Origin: a virus | Direction: 5' to 3' (one strand) | DNA length: 31,276 bases | IMG/VR virus record: IMGVR_UViG_3300030430_004073 | Coordinates: 9,589-40,864 of that record | Shown: piece by piece, positions 8,643 through 16,798 of the stretch | How the letters are laid out: the number at the start of each line of letters is the position of its first letter | Position numbering within the stretch: position 1 is the stretch's first letter | Made by a program: the position numbers and the translations under genes | The notes under the pieces: generated by a model | Told to the model about the DNA's origin: nothing | Seen by the model: the letters and a program-made list of their open reading frames with translations, nothing else | The model's database searches: none

Positions 8643-8984
8643 ATGGCAAGATATAAAGGAACAAGAAAATTTGATAACGATGTAGACTATTACGAGTATC
8701 TTAGAAAGAACAGAAAGCTTAGGTCTGTTACTCATTTTGAGACTCCAATTCTTAGAAACCCTACAGTGGAAGACAGAACACGTATTATCACCACTAGACA
8801 CATCTGGAAGCTAGGCGATAGATTCTATAAATTAGCCGATCAATTTTATGGTGATTCTGTTTACTGGTGGGTTATTGCTTGGTATAATTCGGTTCCAACT
8901 GAAGCTCACTTAAAGCCCGGTGATATCATATTAATTCCTGTTAATTTGCAAACAGCACTTGATGTTTTAGGGACGAACTACTAA
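8643..8984 (+). CDS. Baseplate wedge protein with LysM-like domain (gp53 type)
   Basis: A 113-residue protein whose second half has the LysM fold pattern: WKLGDRFYKLADQFYGDSVY, then WWVIAWYN and LKPGDIILIP (about residues 54-100). T4 gp53, which helps clamp baseplate wedges together, carries the same type of LysM-like domain. The N-terminal half is basic and aromatic (RYKGTRKFDNDVDYYEYL). A LysM domain in a free-standing phage protein could also bind peptidoglycan, but the position between a tube initiator and a hub protein favours baseplate assembly. Its stop overlaps the next start (TAATG). Confidence 0.75.
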   Translation: MARYKGTRKFDNDVDYYEYLRKNRKLRSVTHFETPILRNPTVEDRTRIITTRHIWKLGDRFYKLADQFYGDSVYWWVIAWYNSVPTEAHLKPGDIILIPVNLQTALDVLGTNY

Positions 8985-11900
8985 TGGCGAGTTTACAAGA
9001 ACGCCTCTATGGGCCCGGAATTGTAGAGACAATAAATACTTTTAGAGCAACCTTTTTTCCTAAGAAATTAACCAAGGCTGCAGAAAACATAGAATTTATT
9101 AAGAATATTGACAAAGCAATTGCGGCGGATCCCACATATCGAATAAGTGATGCGGAAAAAGCCCAGCTTGAAACACTTGCTAAGGATCCGGGCTTCGCCA
9201 AACACCAAGAAGCCAAAGAGCTTCTTGATCGCAATCAGAGACAAATAGAAAACGATGAATACAACGCCCAAGCTGTGACCGAAACTGAAGCTGCAGAATT
9301 TGGTACATCAGATCCGGCCGCAGGTGGTGTGAAGCAGGATCCTGAAACTGTAAAAACGGCAGTAGATGAATCAAAAAACGAAGAAGCTGATGAGGTTATG
9401 GATGTGATTGATAATAGAGAATATCCCGTTTTAAAAAGCTTCTCTGATCAAACTTATATTTTGATGCAAATGTCAAACATACTAAATTTACGAATAGACA
9501 AAACAGATAAAAATCCTGAAATTAAAAGACAATCAATTATACAAAAGCAAAATGGCAAAAATCCAAAGAATAAGAAGGGTGACGTTACAAGATTAACTCG
9601 CGCTGCTTTAACAAGCCCTCTACCATACGCATACTTAGAAGGCGACTCAGGTCAAAGCTCTGGAAATGCCATAATTCAATGTTATGGTGAGCCATTTAGC
9701 TTTGTTAATTATTTGACCTCCGATCCGAGATATCAAGGTTATTTAGACTTAAAGCCTGATAAGTTATCCAGACTGCAGCCTAAAATTAGATTGTTTAAAG
9801 AGTTTAATTCAGAGGGTAAATTAGACATTGTTGAAATTAAATTTCCTACTGATGGTATTGAAAGCAAAAATGTTTTGGATCCTTACACGGATAAATCAAC
9901 TTCTGAATTAGAAGAATTTTTGAATGGACGCCGAGGATATGGTGTTGGTATTGAAAATTTTACGTTTACGGTTGACGGCACAAACCCGGTCACAAGAGAT
10001 AGATCAGTAAGTGCTACACTTACTTTAGTAGCTAACAGCCTCGATGATTTACTAAAACCAAGAAGAGGTAAATCTATACGATTTCCAGAATCAAAGGATA
10101 GATTAGCGTATAAGTATTATGATTTAGCCATGCATACTGATACGGGAGATAAAAAACGAGAAGGGCCCTCAGATGAAAGCACAAAATTTGGTATGATTAA
10201 TGATTTAGATTTTAGAATTTTAGCTGAAATAGGCATATCTGAAAATACTGACGTTTCTGAGCTTTCTCAGTTAAATTCCACTACTTTATCATTAGGCAGA
10301 ATTAATCACACGTATCAAATTGGACAAGATGGAAAAGTTACATTAAACATTGAATATAAAGGTTATATTGAGAAAGAATACCAAAACCCAGTTGTTTGGG
10401 ATTGTTTTATCACACGCGAGTCAATGAAAAATGATTTAAAAAAACAATTATCAGAAATTCTTCTGAAAGATAGCTGCGAAAAGGCTCAAATTAAAGAATT
10501 TCATAAACAAAATATTGTTACATCAGATTCTGATTTTAGGAACAGAGTTACATCAATTTCAGATGCTCTTCGTGATGCAGGAAAAATTGTCTACTATGAA
10601 CTCACCACAAAAGAATTTGAAGCTTACAACACAATTTTTAATAATCACGACGCAAACATCAAGAATATACAAGAAAATGATGAAGCAACTTCTGAACTTA
10701 AAAAAAAGAAAATTAAAGAGGCATATAAAGTCCTGCAAGAACATTTAACCACTGCACATGAAGAGATTAAAAAAACTAAAACTGATTCAAAAGATACAGA
10801 GCGTGACGAGTTAAAGAAAGCAGCAACTGATGAAGGCGGAGAAAGCAAGAAAGGCGAAGATCCTTGCAAAGAAATTGACGCCAACAGAACACAAGTTTCT
10901 TTTTTCTTTGCCGGTGACTTAATTAATCTTATTTTGCAAGAAATGGGCGATGTTTATAATCAAAATACATTAATTTCATTAGTTAATAGTGCCTACGATG
11001 AACTTCGAGAGGATGAAATGTTTGGTGAGCTAGTGCCAGATACCAGTCGGGACGCAGAAAAAGTTCAAAGCTCTGCTTTTATACAAAACTTACTGGCTAA
11101 AGCTGAGCGTTTTCAAAAATTAAGAATTGTGCTGGGTCCGACACAATTCGATTCATTACTTTCTAATGATCAGCCCATGGCCAGTATAGGTGATGTACCA
11201 ATTGCACTAGATTATTTTAATTCTTGGTTAGCGAGATCTGTAAAAGGCAAACAATTAAGATATCCTCTGTCTTCATTTCTAAAAGATTTCGTGACAGTAT
11301 TTATACCTAAATATTTAAGAGGGACTCCTGAAGAAAATGATGGACTCATTAGTTTTAAAAAAACATACTCTTCTGTCCCATTCACTGCGTATAATCCACC
11401 AAATTTGCCCGATGAATTACAAGAAACAGATGCTTTAACGGCGTATCGAGTTGGTACCCGAGGTAGATCGCAAAATGGTCTTGTGTATGAAAAGATAGAT
11501 CAAACATTTAGGCCGCTACTTGATCAAACAAGTAAAACCGTTAGCTCCAATAAAAGACTTTTAAAATCTTATGATTACTTAGTTTTTTATGAAAAGCGTT
11601 CAGATCCGATTTATCCAAAAATGGGGCGCCCAACCAGACAAATTGATAATGCGTTTGGTATATTTCATTATCAACAAGGAATTGATAGGGGCATTCTTAA
11701 AAACATTGAATTTAAAGCTACTAATATTGAAGGTCGCCGCGAAGCGCGCTTTCAAAAAGGTAAATTTAACGGTCTTGCTCAATTAACTGAGGTTTTTGAT
11801 GCTACTTTAGAAACATTTCTTGATTTGAATATATATCCCGGCACTAAAATTTATGTTGATTCTGATACACTGGTAAATCATCTAAGCACTGAAACAAGAG

Positions 11901-12295
11901 AATTATTGGGCGACTACAAAATTTCAGAGTTTGGCTTGGGTGGCTATTATATTGTTAATTCTGTGACACACAATTTTGGACCCGGAATATTCACAACATC
12001 ATTTCAAGCACAATGGGATTCATGGCAGCATAAGCGCCCTCAAACCAGAAAAACAAAAGAGAAGCCTGATGAGAAAGTTGTGAAAGCCAAGGAAAAGTGC
12101 AAAGCTGCACTTGAGGTTTCGGGAGGAGCCCAAAGCGGCTCATTAGCAGATTTAGCTAGAAGTATACTACAGTCATTTGGACTTGATGCTGGTTCAATTG
12201 ACACTGTTATTGAATTAGCTGAAGATGCAGGCGAAAAGCTACAAGGCTATACTAATTCTTTATCTAAACTATTAGGTGGTAAACAAAATGAGTAA
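8984..12295 (+). CDS. Large virion structural protein, probable baseplate hub
   Basis: I do not recognise the whole protein. At 1103 residues it is mostly soluble with no signal peptide. Residues 1-130 are helical and charged, and residues ~130-160 start a folded part (YPVLKSFSDQTYILMQMSNI). A Lys/Glu-rich linker, probably coiled coil, lies near 545-640 (ATSELKKKKIKEAYKVLQE). The C-terminal part contains a beta-rich block (TKIYVDSDTLVNHL, GLGGYYIVNSVTHNFGPGIF, about 955-1005) of the kind found in hub proteins of the gp27/gpD type, in which the hub ends with a domain that contacts the tube. Position after the LysM wedge gene and translational coupling support a baseplate role. Its final 8 bases overlap the next gene. 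Confidence 0.5.
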   Translation: MASLQERLYGPGIVETINTFRATFFPKKLTKAAENIEFIKNIDKAIAADPTYRISDAEKAQLETLAKDPGFAKHQEAKELLDRNQRQIENDEYNAQAVTETEAAEFGTSDPAAGGVKQDPETVKTAVDESKNEEADEVMDVIDNREYPVLKSFSDQTYILMQMSNILNLRIDKTDKNPEIKRQSIIQKQNGKNPKNKKGDVTRLTRAALTSPLPYAYLEGDSGQSSGNAIIQCYGEPFSFVNYLTSDPRYQGYLDLKPDKLSRLQPKIRLFKEFNSEGKLDIVEIKFPTDGIESKNVLDPYTDKSTSELEEFLNGRRGYGVGIENFTFTVDGTNPVTRDRSVSATLTLVANSLDDLLKPRRGKSIRFPESKDRLAYKYYDLAMHTDTGDKKREGPSDESTKFGMINDLDFRILAEIGISENTDVSELSQLNSTTLSLGRINHTYQIGQDGKVTLNIEYKGYIEKEYQNPVVWDCFITRESMKNDLKKQLSEILLKDSCEKAQIKEFHKQNIVTSDSDFRNRVTSISDALRDAGKIVYYELTTKEFEAYNTIFNNHDANIKNIQENDEATSELKKKKIKEAYKVLQEHLTTAHEEIKKTKTDSKDTERDELKKAATDEGGESKKGEDPCKEIDANRTQVSFFFAGDLINLILQEMGDVYNQNTLISLVNSAYDELREDEMFGELVPDTSRDAEKVQSSAFIQNLLAKAERFQKLRIVLGPTQFDSLLSNDQPMASIGDVPIALDYFNSWLARSVKGKQLRYPLSSFLKDFVTVFIPKYLRGTPEENDGLISFKKTYSSVPFTAYNPPNLPDELQETDALTAYRVGTRGRSQNGLVYEKIDQTFRPLLDQTSKTVSSNKRLLKSYDYLVFYEKRSDPIYPKMGRPTRQIDNAFGIFHYQQGIDRGILKNIEFKATNIEGRREARFQKGKFNGLAQLTEVFDATLETFLDLNIYPGTKIYVDSDTLVNHLSTETRELLGDYKISEFGLGGYYIVNSVTHNFGPGIFTTSFQAQWDSWQHKRPQTRKTKEKPDEKVVKAKEKCKAALEVSGGAQSGSLADLARSILQSFGLDAGSIDTVIELAEDAGEKLQGYTNSLSKLLGGKQNE

Positions 12296-13481
12296 ACAAT
12301 TAATTGACGGATCAGCAGTTGGTATAAAAGAAGCATTTCGTAAGAAAACACTGTTTGGTGCAATAGCAACTTCAAAATATAAAAATTTAGTTGATTTTAA
12401 TTTTGCTGAAAAACAATTATACGGCAGAGTTAATAGAGTTTTTACCCCAATTGTTGCCAATGAAAAAGTTTTTAGTTTTGTTAGTTTACCCAGCACTGAT
12501 GCAGGCAATGTAACTGTTTATAACTTTGTTGCACATGCATTCATACAGCTTCAAAACAGATTCAAAATCAAATCACAAAGAGGCGAGATACAGTCTGGTG
12601 AAACATTTTTAACAGATTTAATTCCATACAAAGGTTATAGAGATCCCAAAGGGTTATATGACTCTTACACTACGATGTACGCTGATGTTATGAGTGAGAT
12701 TGCAAGAGATGAGAAAATCTTTTATACTGATTTTAATGAGTTCATGAATAAAATGACACCATTCATTGAGAATACTATTAAAAATAAAAAACCTTTTACT
12801 TACCCAGCTTTTATCAAGGACAAAAAATGTCCGATTAATGTTTCTGGACTGGTTATTGAAATTGGTGATATTGACCCCTCAAATGACATGGACAAGTTTG
12901 AAGATTTTTATAGTAGCAACAACTGGGATTTTTACTTAAATGCATGCAACACTTACGGATTTATGGTTGATGCGAATAATCCTCAAAGATTAGTGGCCGA
13001 TATTGGATCAGCAGCCATGACTGAATACATGAGGCTATATAATCGAGCCGTTGGCTCAACTGATGCTTTTCTTAACTCTTCTTATGATCCAGTTGGCTCC
13101 AAGTATTTTATAAATTTTAAGTTTTTTCTATATAGCATTTATAATGAATCTAGAAAACCAAAAATTATCACAATGACGGAAAATTCAAATGACGGTACAA
13201 AAATTGAAATTACTGAAAGTGTCTCATACACATTTGGTGATTTTCAAAAACAATTTGATGATTTGTATTTTTTCAAATTATATGCTAAAATAAGATTCAT
13301 GGAAGAAGAGAGTAAATTTACTGAGTATGAAAAAACCAGTTTGATTAATGAAGCCACTGAGCTTGCCAAGGTGAACATATCCTTAGCTATCGATTTATTT
13401 GAAGAAATATTAAATAGAACATTTGACTATTCAGGCTCATTAAGCTATATTACGCAGAGACAAAAGAACTTGAGGCTTTAG
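12288..13481 (+). CDS. Probable virion structural protein (baseplate region), function unknown
   Basis: A 397-residue soluble protein with no clear domain name. A segment DFYLNACNTYGFMVDANNPQRLVADIGSA and an earlier LIPYKGYRDPKGLYDSY block look like conserved structural proteins in distant T4-like marine phages, but I cannot assign a numbered T4 homologue. The C-terminal half is helical. The start is ATG at 12288, which overlaps the previous gene by 8 bases (ATGAGTAA) and has AGGTGG at 12274-12279; a GTG at 12276 in the same frame lies inside that site and is less likely. Being the last gene of the tail block and coupled to the hub candidate suggests a baseplate or fibre-attachment role. This is inference. 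Confidence 0.45.
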   Translation: MSKQLIDGSAVGIKEAFRKKTLFGAIATSKYKNLVDFNFAEKQLYGRVNRVFTPIVANEKVFSFVSLPSTDAGNVTVYNFVAHAFIQLQNRFKIKSQRGEIQSGETFLTDLIPYKGYRDPKGLYDSYTTMYADVMSEIARDEKIFYTDFNEFMNKMTPFIENTIKNKKPFTYPAFIKDKKCPINVSGLVIEIGDIDPSNDMDKFEDFYSSNNWDFYLNACNTYGFMVDANNPQRLVADIGSAAMTEYMRLYNRAVGSTDAFLNSSYDPVGSKYFINFKFFLYSIYNESRKPKIITMTENSNDGTKIEITESVSYTFGDFQKQFDDLYFFKLYAKIRFMEEESKFTEYEKTSLINEATELAKVNISLAIDLFEEILNRTFDYSGSLSYITQRQKNLRL

Positions 13482-14683
13482 TGTATTTTCAGGCATTAGA
13501 TGATAAAAAAACATGTGTTGGAATCTACCATGATGGAAATCTTATATTTGATGAATCAAAGTTTCCAGAATCTTTTAAAGATTCAAAGACGTGGCGATAC
13601 TCAGGTTTTCTGAATGATGATTCAATTGATTACGGCTGGATTCTTTCCGAAGGCGCTTCACTTGAGCGTATGTGCCCTAAAGATCTCGAAGAATCATTCA
13701 AGAGAGTAAATAGAAAAATGCACGCTTTCAAAAAGTCTTTTGAGCTTGCTAAGATTAATTTTAATAATCATTGTTTTTTTGACCTTGTGCCTCATGATTT
13801 TTTGTGTGAGTTTTTAGAAATTAAAAATGATATTACTAAACATGTGTTCGATATTTTTGACAAGCAAGAATATTATGACCATCTTGTTAGCGTTGAAAAG
13901 CTTTTGTATAAAATTCGATATCAAAACTTAAACATAAACAACGATAACTGCAGAGGGCTTTTTATGAGTTCTATGTCTAGAGGTGAAGTACAAAAAATTC
14001 TCAAGAGTAGCAAGAGAATTGATTACAATATTTTTGGAACTAGAACTGGTCGATTGTCAACATACTTTAAATCGTTTCCAATTTTAACAATGAGAAAAGA
14101 AACCCGAGCGCTGATCAAGCCTCATAATGATTGGTTTATATCACTTGATTATAATGGCGCCGAAGTTCGCACTGTGTTGGCTTTATTAGATGTTGAACAG
14201 CCACTTGGCGATGTTCACAATTGGAACATTCAAAATATTCTAAAGAAAAAGGGTATCATTGACCGCGAAAAAGCTAAGACATTCTTCTTTTCTTGGCTTT
14301 ACAACCCAGAGTCAAAAAAGATCGAAAATACGATATATAATCGCGAACTTCTAAATGAGCGATACTACCATAATGGATATGTTTGCACACCATTTGGACG
14401 TGAAATATTTGTGAACGATTATAAGTCAGTAAACTATTTAATACAGAGCACTACAGCAGATCTTGTCAACGAACGCGCAGTGGCGCTGGACAAGTTTTTG
14501 AGCGATAAAAAGACATTTATTTCGCACATTGTTCACGATGAAGTGGTGCTGGATATGCCAAATAGTGAGAGATACTTGATTCCTGAAATCAAAAAAATAT
14601 TTTCCCAAAACTCCCTTGCAGAATTTAAAACAAACTTGCGCGCTGGTAAGGACTACTATGACATTGGAGTTTTAAATTTATGA
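13481..14683 (+). CDS. DNA polymerase, family A, polymerase domain only
   Basis: Template-directed DNA synthesis. All family A polymerase motifs are present in a 400-residue protein: TRTGRLST (187-194); motif A DYNGAEVR (223-230), with D223 and E228 matching Taq D610 and E615; motif B R262-x3-K266-x3-F270-x3-Y274, the spacing of the Taq O helix; GYVCTPFGRE (299-308); QSTTADL (322-328); and motif C HDE (352-354). The final Gly after the O-helix Tyr is Asn here. There is no 5' nuclease and no recognisable 3'-5' exonuclease domain; residues 1-140 are unassigned. Rhodothermus phage RM378 also encodes family A polymerase and exonuclease as separate proteins, from memory. GTG start at 13481 shares a base with the previous stop; the gene ends in an ATGA overlap with the next. 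Confidence 0.92.
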   Translation: MYFQALDDKKTCVGIYHDGNLIFDESKFPESFKDSKTWRYSGFLNDDSIDYGWILSEGASLERMCPKDLEESFKRVNRKMHAFKKSFELAKINFNNHCFFDLVPHDFLCEFLEIKNDITKHVFDIFDKQEYYDHLVSVEKLLYKIRYQNLNINNDNCRGLFMSSMSRGEVQKILKSSKRIDYNIFGTRTGRLSTYFKSFPILTMRKETRALIKPHNDWFISLDYNGAEVRTVLALLDVEQPLGDVHNWNIQNILKKKGIIDREKAKTFFFSWLYNPESKKIENTIYNRELLNERYYHNGYVCTPFGREIFVNDYKSVNYLIQSTTADLVNERAVALDKFLSDKKTFISHIVHDEVVLDMPNSERYLIPEIKKIFSQNSLAEFKTNLRAGKDYYDIGVLNL

Positions 14684-15543
14684 TCTCTATTGTTGGAATT
14701 GGCAACGCTGCGTCGAAAATTGCCGAGAACTTTAAAACTCAGAAAAACAATTATAAGATTTATCAACTTAGTTCCGATTGTAAAAACACTAAGTTTACAC
14801 GGAAGCTTGAGCGTTTTGAAAATCCAGAGGATTATGAAAACAATATTCCTGATCTTAAAAAATTTTTTAGTGATATTACCGATGACGTTCAAGTTATCAT
14901 TGTTGGCGCTTCTCTAAGCTCCAACTACGCACTCGGTATTCTTGAGCAGATTAAAGAAAAAAATATTAATGTGTTCTATGTCAAACCAGATATTGAACTG
15001 CTTACCGGTGTTCCTAAGCTATTAGAAAACATGATGTTTGGTGTATTACAGGAATATGCGCGTTCTGGTCTTTTTCAGTCACTTACTATTATTTCTAATC
15101 TTGAGCTAGAAAAAGGTATTCAAGACTTATCAATTAAGAATTATTATGATAAAATAAATGAAACAATTTTCTCGTGCATGCATTATATGAACTTTTTCAA
15201 TCACACAGAACCAGAAATAGGTATCATGTCCCGGCCGTCTAAAATAAATCGTATTAAAAGCATCGGTATGCTGGATTCAAAAACTTTGAAAGAAAAATGG
15301 TTTTTTCCACTTGACATGACTCGTGAAACATATTATTATATTTGCATTAATGAAGAAAAACTGGAGAAAGAAGTTGGTTTACACCGTAAACTTGTAAGCA
15401 TTTTAAAAGATAAACCCCGCAATGCTTATAAGAAAATTTCTTATGGTATATGGGGCACACACTTAAATGACTTTGGGTTCTGCGTTGCCCACACTAACGC
15501 AATACAACAACAAAATACCCTTGACAAGCTAGAACAAGGGTGA
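14680..15543 (+). CDS. Rossmann-type protein resembling a degenerate tubulin/FtsZ
   Basis: The reading frame is solid; the function is not known. The order of elements resembles FtsZ/tubulin: a first strand and glycine turn ISIVGIGNAASKIAENF (2-18), SSD (31-33) after a second strand, then VQVIIVGASLSSNYALGILEQIKEKNINVFYVKPD (70-104, read as strand, loop, helix, strand), where FtsZ has its GGGTGTG nucleotide loop. This is followed by VLQEYARSGLFQSLTIISN (122-140), like the FtsZ strand ending in IPND, and a helix YYDKINETIF. The glycine loop is GASLSSN instead of GGGTGTG, so GTP binding may be lost. Another Rossmann protein is possible. It overlaps the polymerase stop by ATGA and precedes gp32, and its 3' end carries the likely gp32 promoter. 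Confidence 0.4.
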   Translation: MISIVGIGNAASKIAENFKTQKNNYKIYQLSSDCKNTKFTRKLERFENPEDYENNIPDLKKFFSDITDDVQVIIVGASLSSNYALGILEQIKEKNINVFYVKPDIELLTGVPKLLENMMFGVLQEYARSGLFQSLTIISNLELEKGIQDLSIKNYYDKINETIFSCMHYMNFFNHTEPEIGIMSRPSKINRIKSIGMLDSKTLKEKWFFPLDMTRETYYYICINEEKLEKEVGLHRKLVSILKDKPRNAYKKISYGIWGTHLNDFGFCVAHTNAIQQQNTLDKLEQG

Positions 15544-15549
15544 TACATT
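15521..15549 (+). promoter_or_regulatory. Candidate sigma70 promoter for the gp32-like gene
   Basis: TTGACA at 15521-15526 is followed after 17 bases by TACATT at 15544-15549 (four of six matches to TATAAT). It lies at the 3' end of the tubulin-like gene, about 50 bases before the SSB start. Predicted initiation is near 15556, inside the left arm of the hairpin at 15552-15572. Confidence 0.5.
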
Positions 15550-15551
15550 AG

Positions 15552-15572
15552 ATGCTGTGGCAAGCACAGTAT
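15552..15572 (+). promoter_or_regulatory. Hairpin in the gp32-like gene leader
   Basis: ATGCTGTG (15552-15559) pairs with CACAGTAT (15565-15572) around a GCAAG loop, an 8-bp stem with one G-U pair. It sits between the upstream stop codon and the AGGAGA ribosome-binding site (15585-15590). No T-run follows, so it is more likely a leader element than a terminator. T4 gene 32 is controlled by an RNA structure in its leader; whether this plays that role is untested. Confidence 0.4.
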
Positions 15573-15598
15573 ACTTTAACAAATAGGAGAAAATACTA

Positions 15599-16372
15599 AT
15601 GTCAATTAACATGGAACTTATGCGTAAGAAGCTTGCTTCTTTGCGCGGCGAAGGCGGGGACAAACAGGATTCTGTTTGGTTTAAGCCACAAGAAGGAGAG
15701 CAAGATATCAGGATTGTTCCAACACCTGATGGCGATCCACTTAAAGAAGTTTACTTTCATTATAATGTAGGTGAACACAAGCGTGGCATCATGTGCCCAA
15801 AGCGAAACTTTGGTGAACGATGCCCAATTTGCGATTTTGCTTCCTCTCTTTGGAGAGAAGGAAGTGAAACCAATGATGAGGAAAGCAAGAAGCTTGCAAA
15901 GTCACTATTCGTGCGAGCACGCTACTTCTCTCCCGTTATTTGGCGTGGTCACGAAGGAGAAGGTATCAAGGTTTACGGTTATGGTAAGCGAGCATACGAA
16001 AACCTTCTTGGCTACATTTTAGACCCAGAGTACGGTGATATCACCGATACACACTCTGGCACCGATATTGCGTTGACTTATACAAAGCCAACGTCACCCG
16101 GAGCTTATCCACAAACAAACTTGAAAATGCGTAGAAGTTCGTCGCCATTGCTGGAAGACACTGAGGCAATCCCTGCCCTCCTAGACAGCATGCCCGATAT
16201 TGAGTCATTGTTTGAGCGCCTTAGTCCCGAAGAAATCGATGCGATCCTTGACGAGCAATTATCCGGTGATGCAAGTGCTGAGTCTCGTTCCAACGAGTCC
16301 AGCAAATACAACACTGACGCTTCAGTCAACCCAGTTGATGCTGCATTTGATGAACTAATGGCAAATAAATAG
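15599..16372 (+). CDS. Single-stranded DNA-binding protein (T4 gp32-like)
   Basis: Coats single-stranded DNA during replication and recombination, working with UvsX and the helicase. At 257 residues it has the T4 gp32 zinc site: H54, C66, C75 and C78 (CPKRNFGERCPIC at 66-78), with spacing close to T4 H64-C77-C87-C90. The N-terminus MELMRKKLASLRGEGG has the basic patch and LAS element used for cooperative binding, and the region SVWFKPQEGEQDIRIVPTPDG starts the OB fold. The C-terminal ~70 residues are Ser/Glu/Asp-rich, the usual partner-binding tail, ending DAAFDELMANK. An AGGAGA site precedes the ATG. It has its own candidate promoter and leader hairpin and is followed by a terminator-like RNA structure. 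Confidence 0.92.
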   Translation: MSINMELMRKKLASLRGEGGDKQDSVWFKPQEGEQDIRIVPTPDGDPLKEVYFHYNVGEHKRGIMCPKRNFGERCPICDFASSLWREGSETNDEESKKLAKSLFVRARYFSPVIWRGHEGEGIKVYGYGKRAYENLLGYILDPEYGDITDTHSGTDIALTYTKPTSPGAYPQTNLKMRRSSSPLLEDTEAIPALLDSMPDIESLFERLSPEEIDAILDEQLSGDASAESRSNESSKYNTDASVNPVDAAFDELMANK

Positions 16373-16383
16373 TTTGTTATCGG

Positions 16384-16417
16384 AGCCGCTAGCAGACCGG
16401 CTATAGTCTGCCCGTTT
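16384..16417 (+). terminator. RNA structure copy 1: pseudoknot or weak terminator
   Basis: AGCCG (16384-16388) can pair with CGGCT (16398-16402), and GCAGAC (16392-16397), in the loop of that stem, can pair with GTCTGC (16406-16411). The two stems interleave with 3-base connecting loops, which is H-type pseudoknot geometry. Taken alone, the second stem followed by CCGTTT resembles a weak intrinsic terminator. A second copy lies at 16700-16734. It begins 12 bases after the gp32-like stop codon. Confidence 0.45.
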
Positions 16418-16437
16418 ACCATAAAAAGGAGTATATT

Positions 16438-16695
16438 ATGGAATGGTTGAGAAGTACATTGCAACGTTGGAGAGTGCAAGTTAGTTTTGTTGCTGGGGCA
16501 CTAGTTGTCGCAACAGCATACGGAACATGCACTGTTTCCCCAGAAGTTGCTGAAGAAGTAAGTGAGGTTACAACTGAAACTGTTGTTGAGCCTCCTTCGG
16601 TTGAGGTTTCTACATCTGAAACTGTTGATGTTGAAGCGCCTGCCGAGGCTACAAGCACAGAAACAACCACTACAGAAGCTACTGAAACGGAATAG
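16438..16695 (+). CDS. Small single-span membrane protein with acidic Thr/Glu tail
   Basis: An 85-residue protein of unknown function. Residues 1-13 are short, basic and Trp-containing (MEWLRSTLQRWRV); about 14-30 form one hydrophobic span (VSFVAGALVVATAYG). The rest has no Lys or Arg and is rich in Glu, Thr and Val (for example STETTTTEATETE). Charge distribution predicts the N-terminus in the cytoplasm and the acidic tail outside. The AYGTC at 27-31 is not a proper lipobox because Thr precedes the Cys. An AAGGAG site (16426-16431) sits just before the ATG. It lies between two similar RNA structures as a separate transcription or translation unit. Superinfection exclusion or an envelope role are guesses; nothing shows which. 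Confidence 0.65.
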   Translation: MEWLRSTLQRWRVQVSFVAGALVVATAYGTCTVSPEVAEEVSEVTTETVVEPPSVEVSTSETVDVEAPAEATSTETTTTEATETE

Positions 16696-16699
16696 CTGC

Positions 16700-16736
16700 A
16701 GCCGCTGGCAGACCGGTGTAAAGTCTGCCGTTTTCT
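16700..16736 (+). terminator. RNA structure copy 2: probable intrinsic terminator, possible pseudoknot
   Basis: GGCAGAC (16707-16713) pairs perfectly with GTCTGCC (16723-16729) and is followed by GTTTTCT, a reasonable Rho-independent terminator. GCCG (16701-16704) can also pair with CGGT (16714-16717), interleaved as in copy 1. The core GCCGCT-GCAGACCGG-AGTCTGCC-GTTT is shared with 16384-16417, and the differing bases mostly keep pairing. Confidence 0.55.
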
Positions 16737-16798
16737 AATCGCAAAGTTTTTACTAACTGATTTGTAAAGACGATGCAATCTAACAAAGGAGAACAGAT

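Noticed and set aside
12276-12287. GTG start four codons upstream of the last structural gene
   Set aside because: The GTG lies within the AGGTGG site that best serves ATG 12288.
15311-15339. TTGACA-17-TATTAT promoter-like pair inside the tubulin-like gene
   Set aside because: Good match by sequence, but nearly 300 bases before gp32, with a closer promoter candidate at 15521; it encodes ordinary residues and may be chance. Kept only as a possible second gp32 promoter.
16518-16533. Lipoprotein signal in the small membrane protein
   Set aside because: AYGTC has Thr directly before Cys, where a lipobox needs Gly, Ala or Ser.
16105-16778. Overlapping minus-strand frames of 124 and 120 residues opposite gp32 and the small membrane gene
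   Set aside because: They mirror the real plus-strand genes, which have Shine-Dalgarno sites and recognisable features; the minus frames have neither.
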